From: an uncultured Ruminococcus sp.
GTDB taxonomy: Bacteria > Bacillota > Clostridia > Oscillospirales > Ruminococcaceae
NCBI RefSeq assembly: GCF_934476685.1
Contig: NZ_CAKSNX010000001.1
Location: 506,655-570,654, forward strand
Length of the DNA: 64,000 nt
Reading direction: 5' to 3'
Position 1 is the stretch's first letter; every line of letters starts with the position of its first letter. Under the pieces are notes generated by a model, which searched no databases, had not been told where the DNA came from, and was given only the letters and a program-made list of their open reading frames with translations. A program made the translations under genes and the position numbers. Of the stretch, positions 8,690 to 17,242 are shown one piece after another.

Positions 8690-10081
8690 ATGAAGATCCT
8701 TTTGAAAAAAGCAGGAATACATCTTAGCTCATTCGTTATCGGAACTGCCGTTGTGGGCAGCTGCGGTGCGCTTATGCTCACAGACAGCTCTTTTCACGGC
8801 GACAGCAGACCTGTTACCGCTGTGACGGCAAAGGCTGATACCGATACCGAAACAGTAAAGCCTGCGGAGCAGGAGGCGGCTGATACCACTACTGCTGTGG
8901 AGGCATTCAAATATATCGAGTTCAAAAAAACCGCTATCGGTGACTACGATATGGCGACTAAAAAGGCTGCAAAGTCTGAAAAGGACAAGGATAAAGACGA
9001 TGAGAATGATTTTAAGGTAGAGTTCCCTGAGGACGATACACTTATATATCTGTCCGAAAAAGGTTCGCCTGCCAACTTTACTTCAACGAGAAGTATCGCT
9101 GACGAGTATTATACCGTCCATGACGAGATATCGGGAAGTACAGTAACGCTTAACGGTCATGAACTGCTTTGCAGAATGATAAATAACGAGATAGGCGATT
9201 CTTGGGGCGAAGAGGCTATAAAGGCTCAGGCTGTGGCAGGATATTGCTACCTCAGATTTAATGAGTCCATAGGTCTTACACCTACTGTCGGACTGAAAAG
9301 CGGCTATTCCTCAAAGCTGGAAAGCTGCGTAAATGCCGTTGAGGGACAGGTAATGTACTATAACGGCAGCATTATAAACGGCGTGTATTCTGCGTCTACG
9401 GCTGGCTATTCCACCTCTGCAAAGGATATATGGGGAGTGGATTACCCTTACCTCAGATGCGTTGAGAGCGAATATGACGATCAGGACCCTAACTGGGGAC
9501 TTGAAAAGCAGTATACAAAGGACGAAGTCAAAAAAATGCTGGAGGATAAGTTCAGCATCGAGCTTTCCGATAATGTAAAGAACTGGTTCAAGGTGGACAG
9601 AGTTTTCAGCGTGAAGTATATCGACAGCCTTACCATTGACGGCAGAGATGACTGCAAGATAACAGGAAACGGACTGTGCAACCTTGTGGGGCTGAAATCA
9701 AATGCCCTTGAGATATCATATAAGGACGGCGTGTTTACCTTTAAGTCTTACGGCTGGGGACATGGCGTAGGACTTTCTCAGTGGGGAGCTTGCAACTATG
9801 CAAAGAACGGCTGGACATATGACCAGATACTTACCCATTATTATATAAACACAAACCTCGGTCTGTCAGATACCTGCGACTCTGCCGTAAAACGTGGTGT
9901 GCAGATAAATACACCTGCTGCTTCTGATGACAGCAAGGCAGACAGCAGCACAGTAACGACCGCTCCTGCCGAAAGCAGCGAAAAGAGCGAAAAGTCAGAT
10001 GAAAGCTCACAGGCAGTCAGCGAAACAACTGAAAAGACTGATACAGTTGCCGCCGCACAGGATAATGACGTTCAGCAATAA
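8690..10081 (+). CDS. SpoIID/LytB-domain exported protein
   Basis: SpoIID proteins are lytic transglycosylases or amidase enhancers acting on peptidoglycan. After an N-terminal hydrophobic segment (~10-28) and a charged linker, the SpoIID core (~155-420) shows LLCRMINNEIGDSWGEEAIK with AQAVAGYCYLRF, and the C-terminal signature SYGWGHGVGLSQWGA. A Ser/Thr/Glu-rich tail of ~55 residues follows and is not part of the domain. The ATG at 8690 is chosen because GGGGA lies 8 nt upstream; TTG 8675 overlaps that site. It sits between another wall enzyme and maf and has its own intergenic region with a terminator upstream, so it is probably separately transcribed. Whether it serves sporulation or vegetative wall growth cannot be told. 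Confidence 0.88.
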   Translation: MKILLKKAGIHLSSFVIGTAVVGSCGALMLTDSSFHGDSRPVTAVTAKADTDTETVKPAEQEAADTTTAVEAFKYIEFKKTAIGDYDMATKKAAKSEKDKDKDDENDFKVEFPEDDTLIYLSEKGSPANFTSTRSIADEYYTVHDEISGSTVTLNGHELLCRMINNEIGDSWGEEAIKAQAVAGYCYLRFNESIGLTPTVGLKSGYSSKLESCVNAVEGQVMYYNGSIINGVYSASTAGYSTSAKDIWGVDYPYLRCVESEYDDQDPNWGLEKQYTKDEVKKMLEDKFSIELSDNVKNWFKVDRVFSVKYIDSLTIDGRDDCKITGNGLCNLVGLKSNALEISYKDGVFTFKSYGWGHGVGLSQWGACNYAKNGWTYDQILTHYYINTNLGLSDTCDSAVKRGVQINTPAASDDSKADSSTVTTAPAESSEKSEKSDESSQAVSETTEKTDTVAAAQDNDVQQ

Positions 10082-10161
10082 TAAATAACAAATGACAGAG
10101 AAATATATATGAAGATAAAGAACAGAGAAGGAAATATCAGCTTTTAAAGGAGGCTTCAGAA

Positions 10162-10749
10162 TTGACAACAAAAAATCTGCTGACAGAGTATGATGTCATA
10201 CTTGCGTCAGCCTCACCTCGCAGAAAAGAGCTTATCCAGCTTGTCTGCGGTAATTTCAGGATAATCCCTGCCGACTGCGGCGAAGAAGTGCCGGAGGGTA
10301 TGCAGGCGGAAAAGATACCTGAGTATCTTTCAGCAAAAAAGTGCGAGTGTATTTCTGAGGTCTATGGAAGAGCGCTCGTTATCGGCTGCGATACAGTAGT
10401 CATAAATGACGGCAAAGTCCTTGGCAAACCTGCCGATGAGGAGGACGCAGCGCAGATGCTGAGATCGCTCTCAGGCAGAACACATAAGGTCATAACTGGC
10501 TGCACCATAAGCTGCGGCGAAAGACAGCGTTCTTTCAGCGTATGCACCGAGGTCACATTCAGAGAGCTATCCGATGATGATATCGAGGAATATGTGGCAA
10601 CGGGAGAGCCTATGGATAAGGCAGGCGCATACGGTATACAGGGTAAAGGCGCACTTTTCGTTGAAAAGATAAACGGCGATTATTACAATGTCGTTGGTCT
10701 GCCTGTGTCGGAACTTGCGGTACAGCTTGCGGATTTCGTGAAGAAATAA
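10162..10749 (+). CDS. maf: Maf-like nucleoside triphosphate pyrophosphatase
   Basis: House-cleaning enzyme hydrolysing non-canonical or pyrimidine nucleoside triphosphates to monophosphates; Maf overproduction affects septum formation in Bacillus. The N-terminal signature LASASPRRKEL is present, followed by SAKKCECI, VIGCDTVV with the acidic catalytic residue, GKPADEEDA, TGCTISC and the C-terminal KAGAYGIQGKGA. The length of 195 aa is typical. The start is a TTG at 10162 with AAAGGAGG about 8 nt upstream and no better codon nearby. The next gene is convergent only 20 bp away, with no clear hairpin between them. Confidence 0.93.
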   Translation: MTTKNLLTEYDVILASASPRRKELIQLVCGNFRIIPADCGEEVPEGMQAEKIPEYLSAKKCECISEVYGRALVIGCDTVVINDGKVLGKPADEEDAAQMLRSLSGRTHKVITGCTISCGERQRSFSVCTEVTFRELSDDDIEEYVATGEPMDKAGAYGIQGKGALFVEKINGDYYNVVGLPVSELAVQLADFVKK

Positions 10750-10769
10750 TCTCTGCCAGCCTATTTAAA

Positions 10770-11489
10770 CTATTCAAAATAATTCGTAGGGTTGCTTTCT
10801 TCCGAGTTGGGGAAGATAGTGAGCTTATCGTCCTTGTCAATGACGGCGAGGAATATCTGCGAAGGGGAGGAATATCCCTGTGCGCTCAGCTGTTTTAAAA
10901 GCCACTTAGATTCCTTTCCGCAGCGTTTAAGATTTTTTTCTATGACAACACCGTCCATAATGAGGTTGACAACAAGCTTGTCAGCCTCTTTTTTGCAGCC
11001 TATATCCTTTGGCGTAAGAGGGGCTTCCTCCGCCTTTGGCATAAAGGATATCGCTCCCGTGTTCTCAAATATGGCATATTCGATCTTTGAGATGTCGAAA
11101 TATCCCTGCGACCTTGCCCTTGTGAGAAGATCCCCTGTGTCCAGCTTTGCGGTCTTTAGGTTCTTGGGGTACAGCTTGCCGTTTTCAATAAGCAGCAGCG
11201 GTTCGCCCGAAATATACTTGCGACAGTTTATTGATTTCATGGTCAGCCAGCTGAGGAGCAGACCTGCGCCGCCGTATATGACCATAGCAAGGGCAGGCTG
11301 GAAAAGATCCTTTACCTCATCGGAAACAGCCATTTCCGCAGCTATCGAGCCTATGGTTATGCCGTTTATATAGTCGAACAGGTTAAGCTGTGAGATCTGC
11401 TTGTTTCCCATAAGCTTTGTGATGATGAATAATGTGATTATCGAACCGAATGTGGCGGCGATAGTGTGGAGTATCTCTTTAAATTCCAT
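10770..11489 (-). CDS. DUF421 (YetF/YcaP-type) membrane protein
   Basis: Three membrane segments fill the first ~90 residues (around 10-27, 37-55 and 63-85), followed by the YetF C-terminal soluble domain with GEPLLLIENGKL and the ARSQGYFDISKIEYAIFE stretch, then a second smaller region with VNLIMDGVVI. Members are widespread in Firmicutes, often near sporulation or stress genes, and no biochemical activity is firmly established. The length (239 aa) is normal. Transcribed divergently from the small gene at 11627 and convergently with maf. Confidence 0.85.
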   Translation of the reverse strand: MEFKEILHTIAATFGSIITLFIITKLMGNKQISQLNLFDYINGITIGSIAAEMAVSDEVKDLFQPALAMVIYGGAGLLLSWLTMKSINCRKYISGEPLLLIENGKLYPKNLKTAKLDTGDLLTRARSQGYFDISKIEYAIFENTGAISFMPKAEEAPLTPKDIGCKKEADKLVVNLIMDGVVIEKNLKRCGKESKWLLKQLSAQGYSSPSQIFLAVIDKDDKLTIFPNSEESNPTNYFE

Positions 11490-11626
11490 TTTGTTCTTCC
11501 TTTCGTTTTGTCATTGACTTTCTGCTAGTGTTCCTTTCGACAGTCGGATTATTCACCGCTCTGCACTATGCCGCATAGGATATAAAAGTGAATAAGGGGA
11601 GGATAATGCAGAGGTGGAGATGAATT

Positions 11627-11857
11627 ATGAATAATAAAAATACAGGCAGTGATCTCAGCGGCTGTTCAATAGGACTTGCCTGCGGACAGAGAGCAAATCT
11701 TATAGCGGTCACTCTTGCCAACGCTCTCGCAGAGGGCAAGACCGCAGATCAGCTGGAGTTCCTTTCATCTGTACTGCAGCTTGTGGGTGAGGCGCTTGCG
11801 GTGACGGCAGCCACTATAAGCAGCTGTCAGGACGATAATGCAGATATTATAAACTGA
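11627..11857 (+). CDS. Small conserved-looking protein of unknown function (76 aa)
   Basis: The sequence has a Ser/Cys-containing N-terminus (SGCSIGLACG) and two helical stretches rich in Ala and Leu, including ALAEGKTADQLEFLSSVLQL. It resembles small Firmicute proteins annotated DUF6774 as I remember them, but that is uncertain. No signal peptide or clear membrane span is seen. The ATG follows GGTGGAGATG-type sequence at suitable spacing. Codon use matches the host backbone, so it is probably a real gene. Its neighbours give no functional hint. Confidence 0.6.
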   Translation: MNNKNTGSDLSGCSIGLACGQRANLIAVTLANALAEGKTADQLEFLSSVLQLVGEALAVTAATISSCQDDNADIIN

Positions 11858-11958
11858 CCCAAGTATGAAATCGTCATAACTGTATATAATATGTCACAGA
11901 TAAGCAAAAATATAAACGTATCCTGAAAAAGCGGCATCATAAAAATTTCTTAAAATAC

Positions 11959-12033
11959 TTGAAAAGCTTATGAAAATATGTTATGATTATTCTAGGTCAA
12001 TGTCGCACAAATGCTTGTTCTGTGGCGTTGACC
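11959..12033 (+). promoter_or_regulatory. Promoter and 5' hairpin ahead of the acylation cluster
   Basis: TTGAAA (11959-11964) and TATGAT (11982-11987) are 17 nt apart. Just downstream, GGTCAA (11995) and GTGGCGTTGACC (12022-12033) form a long imperfect hairpin in the untranslated leader, which continues ~80 nt to the ATG. I do not recognise it as a known riboswitch. Confidence 0.5.
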
Positions 12034-12112
12034 GAAAAGTATGAAGAAGTATGCCTTTTATTTGCGTTTATGAACGGCTTAAATAAAAAAGCTCAGAAAG
12101 ACGGTCATTATA

Positions 12113-13000
12113 ATGGGAAATTTTAATTTGGATAAAGACGCTGCAAAGGCGGCACAGATACGGAAAAAACGTGTAAAAACACAGCAGAATTTCATTACGC
12201 TGCTTTGCCTGTGCTGTATAGTATTTGTAGTGGGCTGGTCTGTTTATGCAGTGAAAAATCAGGGAGCGGAAGTCCCCGCAGATATAAAGAACAGCTCTGC
12301 GGCGAAAAGTGAAAGCTCTCAGACGGACAGCACACCAGACAGCAGCAAGCCTGATGACAGCATTATCGACAGCGCTGCGGACAGTGCTGCGGATAATAAC
12401 AGCGGCTCTGAATATGCCTCTGCCTCTGATACAAGCGACGATCTGTCAGATGCAGTGTTTATCGGGGATTCAAGAACGGTAGGTTTAATGAACAGCACGG
12501 ACAAGCCTAAAGCGACTTTCCTGTGTGCGGTGGGACTTAATATAGATACTGCCCTTACAAGCGCAGATATCACCCTCGATAACGGTTCAACGGGAACGAT
12601 AACTCAGGCGCTCTCTCAGAAACAGTATGGACGTGTGTTTATAAGTTTCGGTACTAATGAAATGGGCTGGCCGTATATAGATACTTTCAAGGAGCATTAT
12701 TCAGAGCTGGTGAAGAGCATTGCAGAACTCCAGCCCAATGCAAAGATATACTGCGTGGGTATCCTCCCGCTTACAGCGTCGCAGGACGCAAAGGGCGAGT
12801 CGGTGAACAACACCAATGCAAAAACATTCAGCAATGCGATCTCTGAAGTGGCTGCACAGCTTGGATATAACTACCTTGACTGTTCCGCTGCCGTTGCAGA
12901 CGAAAACGGATATCTCCCCGAAGAGGCTTCTACGGACGGTATCCATATGACAAGCGAATATTGCCTCTACTGGCAAAATTATATAATTGACAACACATAG
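12113..13000 (+). CDS. Membrane-anchored SGNH/GDSL-type hydrolase
   Basis: A lysine-rich cytoplasmic start, one membrane segment (~27-46) and a Ser/Asp-rich spacer (~55-112) lead to an extracellular SGNH domain. Visible blocks are FIGDSRTVG with the nucleophile S120, FISFGTNEMG (block III, ~177-185) and the C-terminal DGIHMT with the catalytic Asp/His pair. The family includes acetyl-esterases and acyl transferases of surface sugars. It begins a row (SGNH, DUF4358 lipoprotein, MBOAT, DHHW) that recurs in Firmicutes and is thought to add or remove acyl groups on exported polymers. The DUF4358 gene starts 24 nt downstream. Confidence 0.85.
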   Translation: MGNFNLDKDAAKAAQIRKKRVKTQQNFITLLCLCCIVFVVGWSVYAVKNQGAEVPADIKNSSAAKSESSQTDSTPDSSKPDDSIIDSAADSAADNNSGSEYASASDTSDDLSDAVFIGDSRTVGLMNSTDKPKATFLCAVGLNIDTALTSADITLDNGSTGTITQALSQKQYGRVFISFGTNEMGWPYIDTFKEHYSELVKSIAELQPNAKIYCVGILPLTASQDAKGESVNNTNAKTFSNAISEVAAQLGYNYLDCSAAVADENGYLPEEASTDGIHMTSEYCLYWQNYIIDNT

Positions 13001-13024
13001 GGATTATAGAAAGGAAAAAAGAAA

Positions 13025-13537
13025 ATGGATTTCAAAAAAGTAGTATGTACAGTTCTTGCAGCACTCACAGCTGCCTGTGTATTTACAGCCTGCGGCGGTG
13101 ACAGCGACAGCGCAGCGTCAAGCTCAGCTGTTCAGAGCAACGATAATGCAGACAACGAAAAGGCAGATGTTTCAGCTACTGCGGACAAGCTTAAATCGGA
13201 TATCGAATTCGAGGACGAGCTTGTTGAGTTCGACAGCGCAAAGATTGAGAAGATCCTCGGTATCTCTGCGGACAAGTATACGAGCGCAAAGGTATATGTA
13301 AGCTCCTCCGGCGGAACTCCTGAGGAGATAGACTGCTTTGAGGCGGTTGACGAAAGCGCTGCGGCAGATATCAAGGCTGCTCTTGAAACAAGAGTAGACA
13401 ATCAGAAGAACACCTTTACAGATTACAGACCTGAGCAGGCGCCAAAGCTTGACAGCCCTGTTATAAAGGTGAACGGAAACTGCGTTTATATGTGCATTTC
13501 AGGGGATAACTCAAAGGCTGAAGAGATCATAGGATAA
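13025..13537 (+). CDS. DUF4358 lipoprotein
   Basis: The signal peptide ends in a lipobox (FTACGG, C23), followed by a Ser/Asp-rich linker and a compact domain (~55-170) with FDSAKIEKILGI and the later KAALETRVDNQKNTFTDYRP, which is the DUF4358 pattern as I know it. The domain has no established activity. Members commonly sit beside MBOAT and DHHW genes, as here, so an accessory role in polymer acylation at the outer membrane face is inferred. The gene has an AAGGAAAAAAGAAA leader with a purine-rich binding site before the ATG. Confidence 0.8.
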   Translation: MDFKKVVCTVLAALTAACVFTACGGDSDSAASSSAVQSNDNADNEKADVSATADKLKSDIEFEDELVEFDSAKIEKILGISADKYTSAKVYVSSSGGTPEEIDCFEAVDESAAADIKAALETRVDNQKNTFTDYRPEQAPKLDSPVIKVNGNCVYMCISGDNSKAEEIIG

Positions 13538-13579
13538 TATGATAAATGTATAAATAAAAACTATCGGGTGCGGTCATCA

Positions 13580-13623
13580 TACGGCGGAGAAAGGCGATGC
13601 CGTTGTGCCGTACCTGCTTTTTT
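13580..13623 (+). terminator. Possible terminator or attenuator before the MBOAT gene
   Basis: TACGGC (13580-13585) pairs with GCCGTA (13607-13612), with possible inner pairing, and a run of six T follows a few bases later. Because the flanking genes look functionally linked, partial read-through is likely. Confidence 0.4.
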
Positions 13624-13656
13624 ACATAAAGTAGAATGTTGAAAGGAATATAAAAA

Positions 13657-15075
13657 ATGCTTTTTTCAAGTACGATCTTTCTCTTTGCTTTTCTGCCGCT
13701 GGTGCTGATAACATATTATATCGTCCCCAGAAAGCTTAGATGTCTTGTGCTTTTTGTGTTCAGCCTTGTGTTCTATGCGTGGGGCGAACCTGTCTATATC
13801 GGGCTTATGATAGCCTCCACCATAGTCGCATATATAACCGGTATCTTTGCCGACAAGAACCGCAAAGAGGTGCAAAGCAAGGCTGTGCCGCTTATATCCC
13901 TGCTGGCGGCGATAGTGTGGAATATCGGTCTGCTGCTGTTTTTCAAGTATACAGACTTCTTTATCGGAGCGGCTAACGGCATATTCGGAACGGATATAAA
14001 ACTTCTCGGACTTGCCCTGCCAATAGGAATATCTTTTTACAGCTTTCAGACTCTCTCTTACGTTATCGACGTTTACAGGGGCGAGGTGGCAAGTCAGAAA
14101 AATTTCCTCTATCTTGCAACATACGTTGCGCTTTTCCCGCAGCTTATCGCAGGCCCTATCGTCAGATATAAGGATATCGCAGACCAGCTTTCCAACAGAC
14201 GTGAAACTATCGACAACTTTTCCGACGGCGTAAGACGTTTCTGTATCGGTCTTGGCAAAAAGGTCATTCTTGCCAATAATATCGGTGCGCTGTTCGATAC
14301 CATATCGGGTTCGGCTCAGAGCGAAATGAGCGTGGCGGCGTCATGGCTTGGCATAATCGCATACACCTTCCAGATCTATTTCGACTTTTCGGGATATTCC
14401 GATATGGCTATCGGTCTTGGCAAAATGTTCGGCTTTGACTTCCTCGAAAACTTCAACTATCCGTATATCTCCGACTCTATCACAGAATTTTGGAGAAGGT
14501 GGCATATGTCCCTTTCCAGCTGGTTTAGAGATTATGTCTATATCCCTCTCGGCGGAAACCGAAAGGGAAAACTGCGTCAGTGCATAAATATTATGATCGT
14601 GTGGTTCTTAACAGGCTTTTGGCATGGCGCAAACTGGAACTTTATGCTGTGGGGAGTTTATTTCGGAGTTATCCTGCTGTGCGAAAAGCTGTTTATGCTA
14701 AAGCTTATTGACAAAGCGCCACGCTTTGTGCGCCATATCTATGCTCTGCTGCTTATCGTTATCGGCTGGGGAATATTCGCCTATGAAGATACCTCCGCCC
14801 TGGTGCAGAATTTCAGGAATATGTTCGGTCTGAACGGACTTCCGCTCATAAATCATCAGACTGTGTTCTGGCTGGCACAGAATGCGGTGCTTATCGTTGT
14901 GCTTTGCATTGCCTCAACACCTGTGTTCAAAAAGGCAATGGGACAGCTGCAGCTTAATGCGCCGAAATTTTACAGCTGCGTCTGCGTGCCGGTGGCTTGC
15001 GCTGCCGTTCTTGCAGTAAGCGTGGCATACCTCGCAGGAAATTCATTCAACCCGTTTTTGTATTTCAGATTTTAG
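13657..15075 (+). CDS. MBOAT-family O-acyltransferase (AlgI/DltB-like)
   Basis: Polytopic membrane enzyme that moves acyl (usually acetyl) groups across the membrane to exported polysaccharide or other surface polymer. The length of 472 aa, about ten or more hydrophobic spans, an early FSLVFYAWGEP, the conserved FPQLIAGPIVRYKDI, the FWRRWHMSLSSWFRDYVYIP block and GFWHGANWNFMLWG with the catalytic histidine all match the AlgI-like branch. The DHHW gene follows 15 nt after the stop, an arrangement seen with AlgI/AlgJ/AlgX-type systems. DltB is less likely because no dltA, dltC or dltD is nearby. Confidence 0.92.
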   Translation: MLFSSTIFLFAFLPLVLITYYIVPRKLRCLVLFVFSLVFYAWGEPVYIGLMIASTIVAYITGIFADKNRKEVQSKAVPLISLLAAIVWNIGLLLFFKYTDFFIGAANGIFGTDIKLLGLALPIGISFYSFQTLSYVIDVYRGEVASQKNFLYLATYVALFPQLIAGPIVRYKDIADQLSNRRETIDNFSDGVRRFCIGLGKKVILANNIGALFDTISGSAQSEMSVAASWLGIIAYTFQIYFDFSGYSDMAIGLGKMFGFDFLENFNYPYISDSITEFWRRWHMSLSSWFRDYVYIPLGGNRKGKLRQCINIMIVWFLTGFWHGANWNFMLWGVYFGVILLCEKLFMLKLIDKAPRFVRHIYALLLIVIGWGIFAYEDTSALVQNFRNMFGLNGLPLINHQTVFWLAQNAVLIVVLCIASTPVFKKAMGQLQLNAPKFYSCVCVPVACAAVLAVSVAYLAGNSFNPFLYFRF

Positions 15076-15090
15076 GAGGCGGGGAAACTT

Positions 15091-16329
15091 ATGGATAAAA
15101 AAGCTTTGAAAAATACTAAAAATACAAACAGCGAAAAGAAAAAGATAAACGGCGGAAGCATCATCACCTCAGCAGTTTTTCTTGCGCTTATATTCGGATT
15201 TTCCATAGCGGGTATATTAAGTCCCGACAGAGAGTTTTCGGATATGGAGAACCGCTCTCTCCAACAGGTGCCTGAGTTCAGCCTTGAAAGACTCAAGGAC
15301 GGAAAGTTCACTTCCGAGCTGGAAACCTATATGTCCGATCAGGTGTTTATGAAGGACGAGCTGGTGGAGCTTAAAACAGCCGTTGATACCGCTTTCAGAA
15401 AGACCTATCAGAACGGAGTGTATTTCGGCAGGAACGGCTACTATATTCAGGACTATCAGGAGAACAGAGCGCTTGTTCAGAACAATGTGAAAATGCTCAA
15501 TGATTTTGCGGACAGCCTTGACGATGATGTTCAGGTAAGCTTTCTCCTTGCGCCCAATGCAGTGTCGGTGCTTTCGGATAATCTGCCCTCTGTAACTCAG
15601 ACCGACGATCAGCTTGAAACTGTTGACCTTATAAAAAACAGCCTGTCCGACAGGATAACGTTCTGCTGTCCTTATGATGAGCTTAAACAGGCTGACGAGG
15701 ACGGAAAACAGGTATTTTACAAGACCGACCACCATTGGACCGAGGACGGAGCAGAAACAGGTTTCAATGCCCTTATGACAGCAATGGGCGAGAGCATACC
15801 GGATACGCCTTACAGCGATGAAAACGTGTCGGGATTTTATGGTACGCTTTATTCAAAAGCCCCTCAGTTCAGCGCTGAGAGCGATACAGTAAAGCTTGTT
15901 TACGGCTTGAACAATGATATTACCGTTACCTATGTCGACGGCGAGTCGGACGTATCTCTCATGAATACAGTGGACGATTTCAAGCTGAAAGACGGAGATG
16001 TGGTAAGAAAAAGCCTTTATGTAAAGGCGCAGACGGAGAAAAAGGATAAGTATGCCGCTTATCTCGGCGGAAATTTCAAGCTTATCCAGCTTGAAACACA
16101 TGGCGAAAGTGATGAGAATGTTCTGGTCATAAAGGACAGTTACGCAAATGCCGTAATGCCTTTCCTCTGTCAGAAATATCAGCATATCTCTATGATAGAC
16201 CTGAGATATTATCATATGGAGGATCTTTCCGTATCGGATTATGTAAAGGAACACAACATTAAAAAGGTAATATATCTTTATAACGTTGACTTTATAAATT
16301 CTGATAACAACTTTGTATGGCTCGACTGA
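15091..16329 (+). CDS. DHHW protein (AlgJ/AlgX-like partner of the MBOAT)
   Basis: One N-terminal membrane segment (~22-43) and an extracellular SGNH-like domain. The family name motif is visible in FYKTDHHWTEDGA (DHHW at 213-216), and the serine block is in LVIKDSYANAVMPFL. By analogy with AlgJ and AlgX it probably receives acyl groups from the MBOAT and places them on an exported polymer. RBS AGGAGGCGGGG precedes the ATG. A strong terminator follows the stop by about 30 nt and closes the cluster. Confidence 0.88.
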   Translation: MDKKALKNTKNTNSEKKKINGGSIITSAVFLALIFGFSIAGILSPDREFSDMENRSLQQVPEFSLERLKDGKFTSELETYMSDQVFMKDELVELKTAVDTAFRKTYQNGVYFGRNGYYIQDYQENRALVQNNVKMLNDFADSLDDDVQVSFLLAPNAVSVLSDNLPSVTQTDDQLETVDLIKNSLSDRITFCCPYDELKQADEDGKQVFYKTDHHWTEDGAETGFNALMTAMGESIPDTPYSDENVSGFYGTLYSKAPQFSAESDTVKLVYGLNNDITVTYVDGESDVSLMNTVDDFKLKDGDVVRKSLYVKAQTEKKDKYAAYLGGNFKLIQLETHGESDENVLVIKDSYANAVMPFLCQKYQHISMIDLRYYHMEDLSVSDYVKEHNIKKVIYLYNVDFINSDNNFVWLD

Positions 16330-16357
16330 TAAAAGAATAAGCAAAACAAAATACAGA

Positions 16358-16409
16358 TAAAAAAGCAGGAACTGACGGATCGAAAATATCCGCAGTTCTT
16401 GCTTTTTTT
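16358..16409 (+). terminator. Strong rho-independent terminator
   Basis: A stem of about 19 bp (AAAAGCAGGAACTG arm, with one bulge, then CGGAT/ATCCG) is followed by a seven-T run; the A run on the other side would let it also stop minus-strand transcription coming from 16450. Confidence 0.9.
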
Positions 16410-16449
16410 AGGAAAATTTATTAGTATGAATCTGTAAGATCACTTGTAT

Positions 16450-16968
16450 TCAGGCGGCGTTGCCGCCCTGAGAAAAACACATTGCCGCCGCAGAAGTCAT
16501 TTTTATTATAAGGCGGCAGTCATTTTTTGCGTTGGCAGGGGCTTTCAGAACGTACATTCTGAAATTCATAACACAGCTTGAAAACTCACCCACGTCCCTG
16601 TCACAGTCGGTTGTGCGTATCTGCGTGATATCGTGAAGTATCCTGCCGAGTTCATGGTTGTATACCATTCTGTCGAATGCGGACTGAGTGTAATATGCCC
16701 TGCGCATTTCCGTAAGGCTTTCCGATATGGTGTATATCACCCTGCCCATAAGGTAAAAATCACGCAGGCTGTATGTATCCTCAGAGCCTTTTTCGGAAAG
16801 CATAGTCAGTATCTTTTCACACCCGTCAACAGGGCTTGTGACTATGCCCCTCTTTGTTACAGGGTAAAGCGCCCCCAGCATAAAAGCCTTTCTGTAAATT
16901 TTCTTATCGAATGTGCAGTAGTTGTCTGCTATATATTCAGCTATGAGCCTGTGTTCCTTTGTGCGCAT
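16450..16968 (-). CDS. Uncharacterised 172-aa protein, divergent from pstS
   Basis: I do not recognise the family with certainty. The N-terminus MRTKEHRLIAEYIADNYC has histidine placement reminiscent of zinc-dependent phospholipase C-like or phosphohydrolase-fold proteins, but not enough to assign one. It appears soluble and alpha-helical and has no signal peptide. The ATG at 16968 is supported by GGAGG 9 nt upstream; a TTG at 16974 is the alternative. It is transcribed divergently from the phosphate regulon, and a CTTTACA element lies upstream on its strand, so phosphate control is possible. Confidence 0.65.
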   Translation of the reverse strand: MRTKEHRLIAEYIADNYCTFDKKIYRKAFMLGALYPVTKRGIVTSPVDGCEKILTMLSEKGSEDTYSLRDFYLMGRVIYTISESLTEMRRAYYTQSAFDRMVYNHELGRILHDITQIRTTDCDRDVGEFSSCVMNFRMYVLKAPANAKNDCRLIIKMTSAAAMCFSQGGNAA

Positions 16969-17115
16969 ATCCAAAGACCTCCGTTCAAGTGTTTTTTTAT
17001 CTGATGTTATAATTGTAAAGTGTCAAACTTAAATTTGCCTTAATGTTTCGCCCGCAAATGTGACAGCTTTCTGAAAATTAGTGAAAAACGGCGGAAAATG
17101 TCGTAATTTATATTC

Positions 17116-17188
17116 TCTACAAACATATTACCTCAACTTTACAAATAGACGGTTTTGAATTTTACATTGCAGGCGTATTATATTTAAT
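17116..17188 (+). promoter_or_regulatory. pst promoter with PhoP-box-like repeats
   Basis: TCTACA (17116), ATTAC in TATTACC (17127), TTTACA (17138) and TTTACA (17161) lie at multiples of about 11 bp, the layout of Bacillus PhoP boxes (TTAACA-type hexamers, one per helix turn). The last TTTACA may double as the -35, with TTTAAT (17183-17188) 16 nt away as the -10. The ATG of pstS is 55 nt further. Confidence 0.6.
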
Positions 17189-17242
17189 GTCAGCTGAAGA
17201 GAAAATATATAAAACTAATGGAAATGAAAGAGGTAATTTCAA

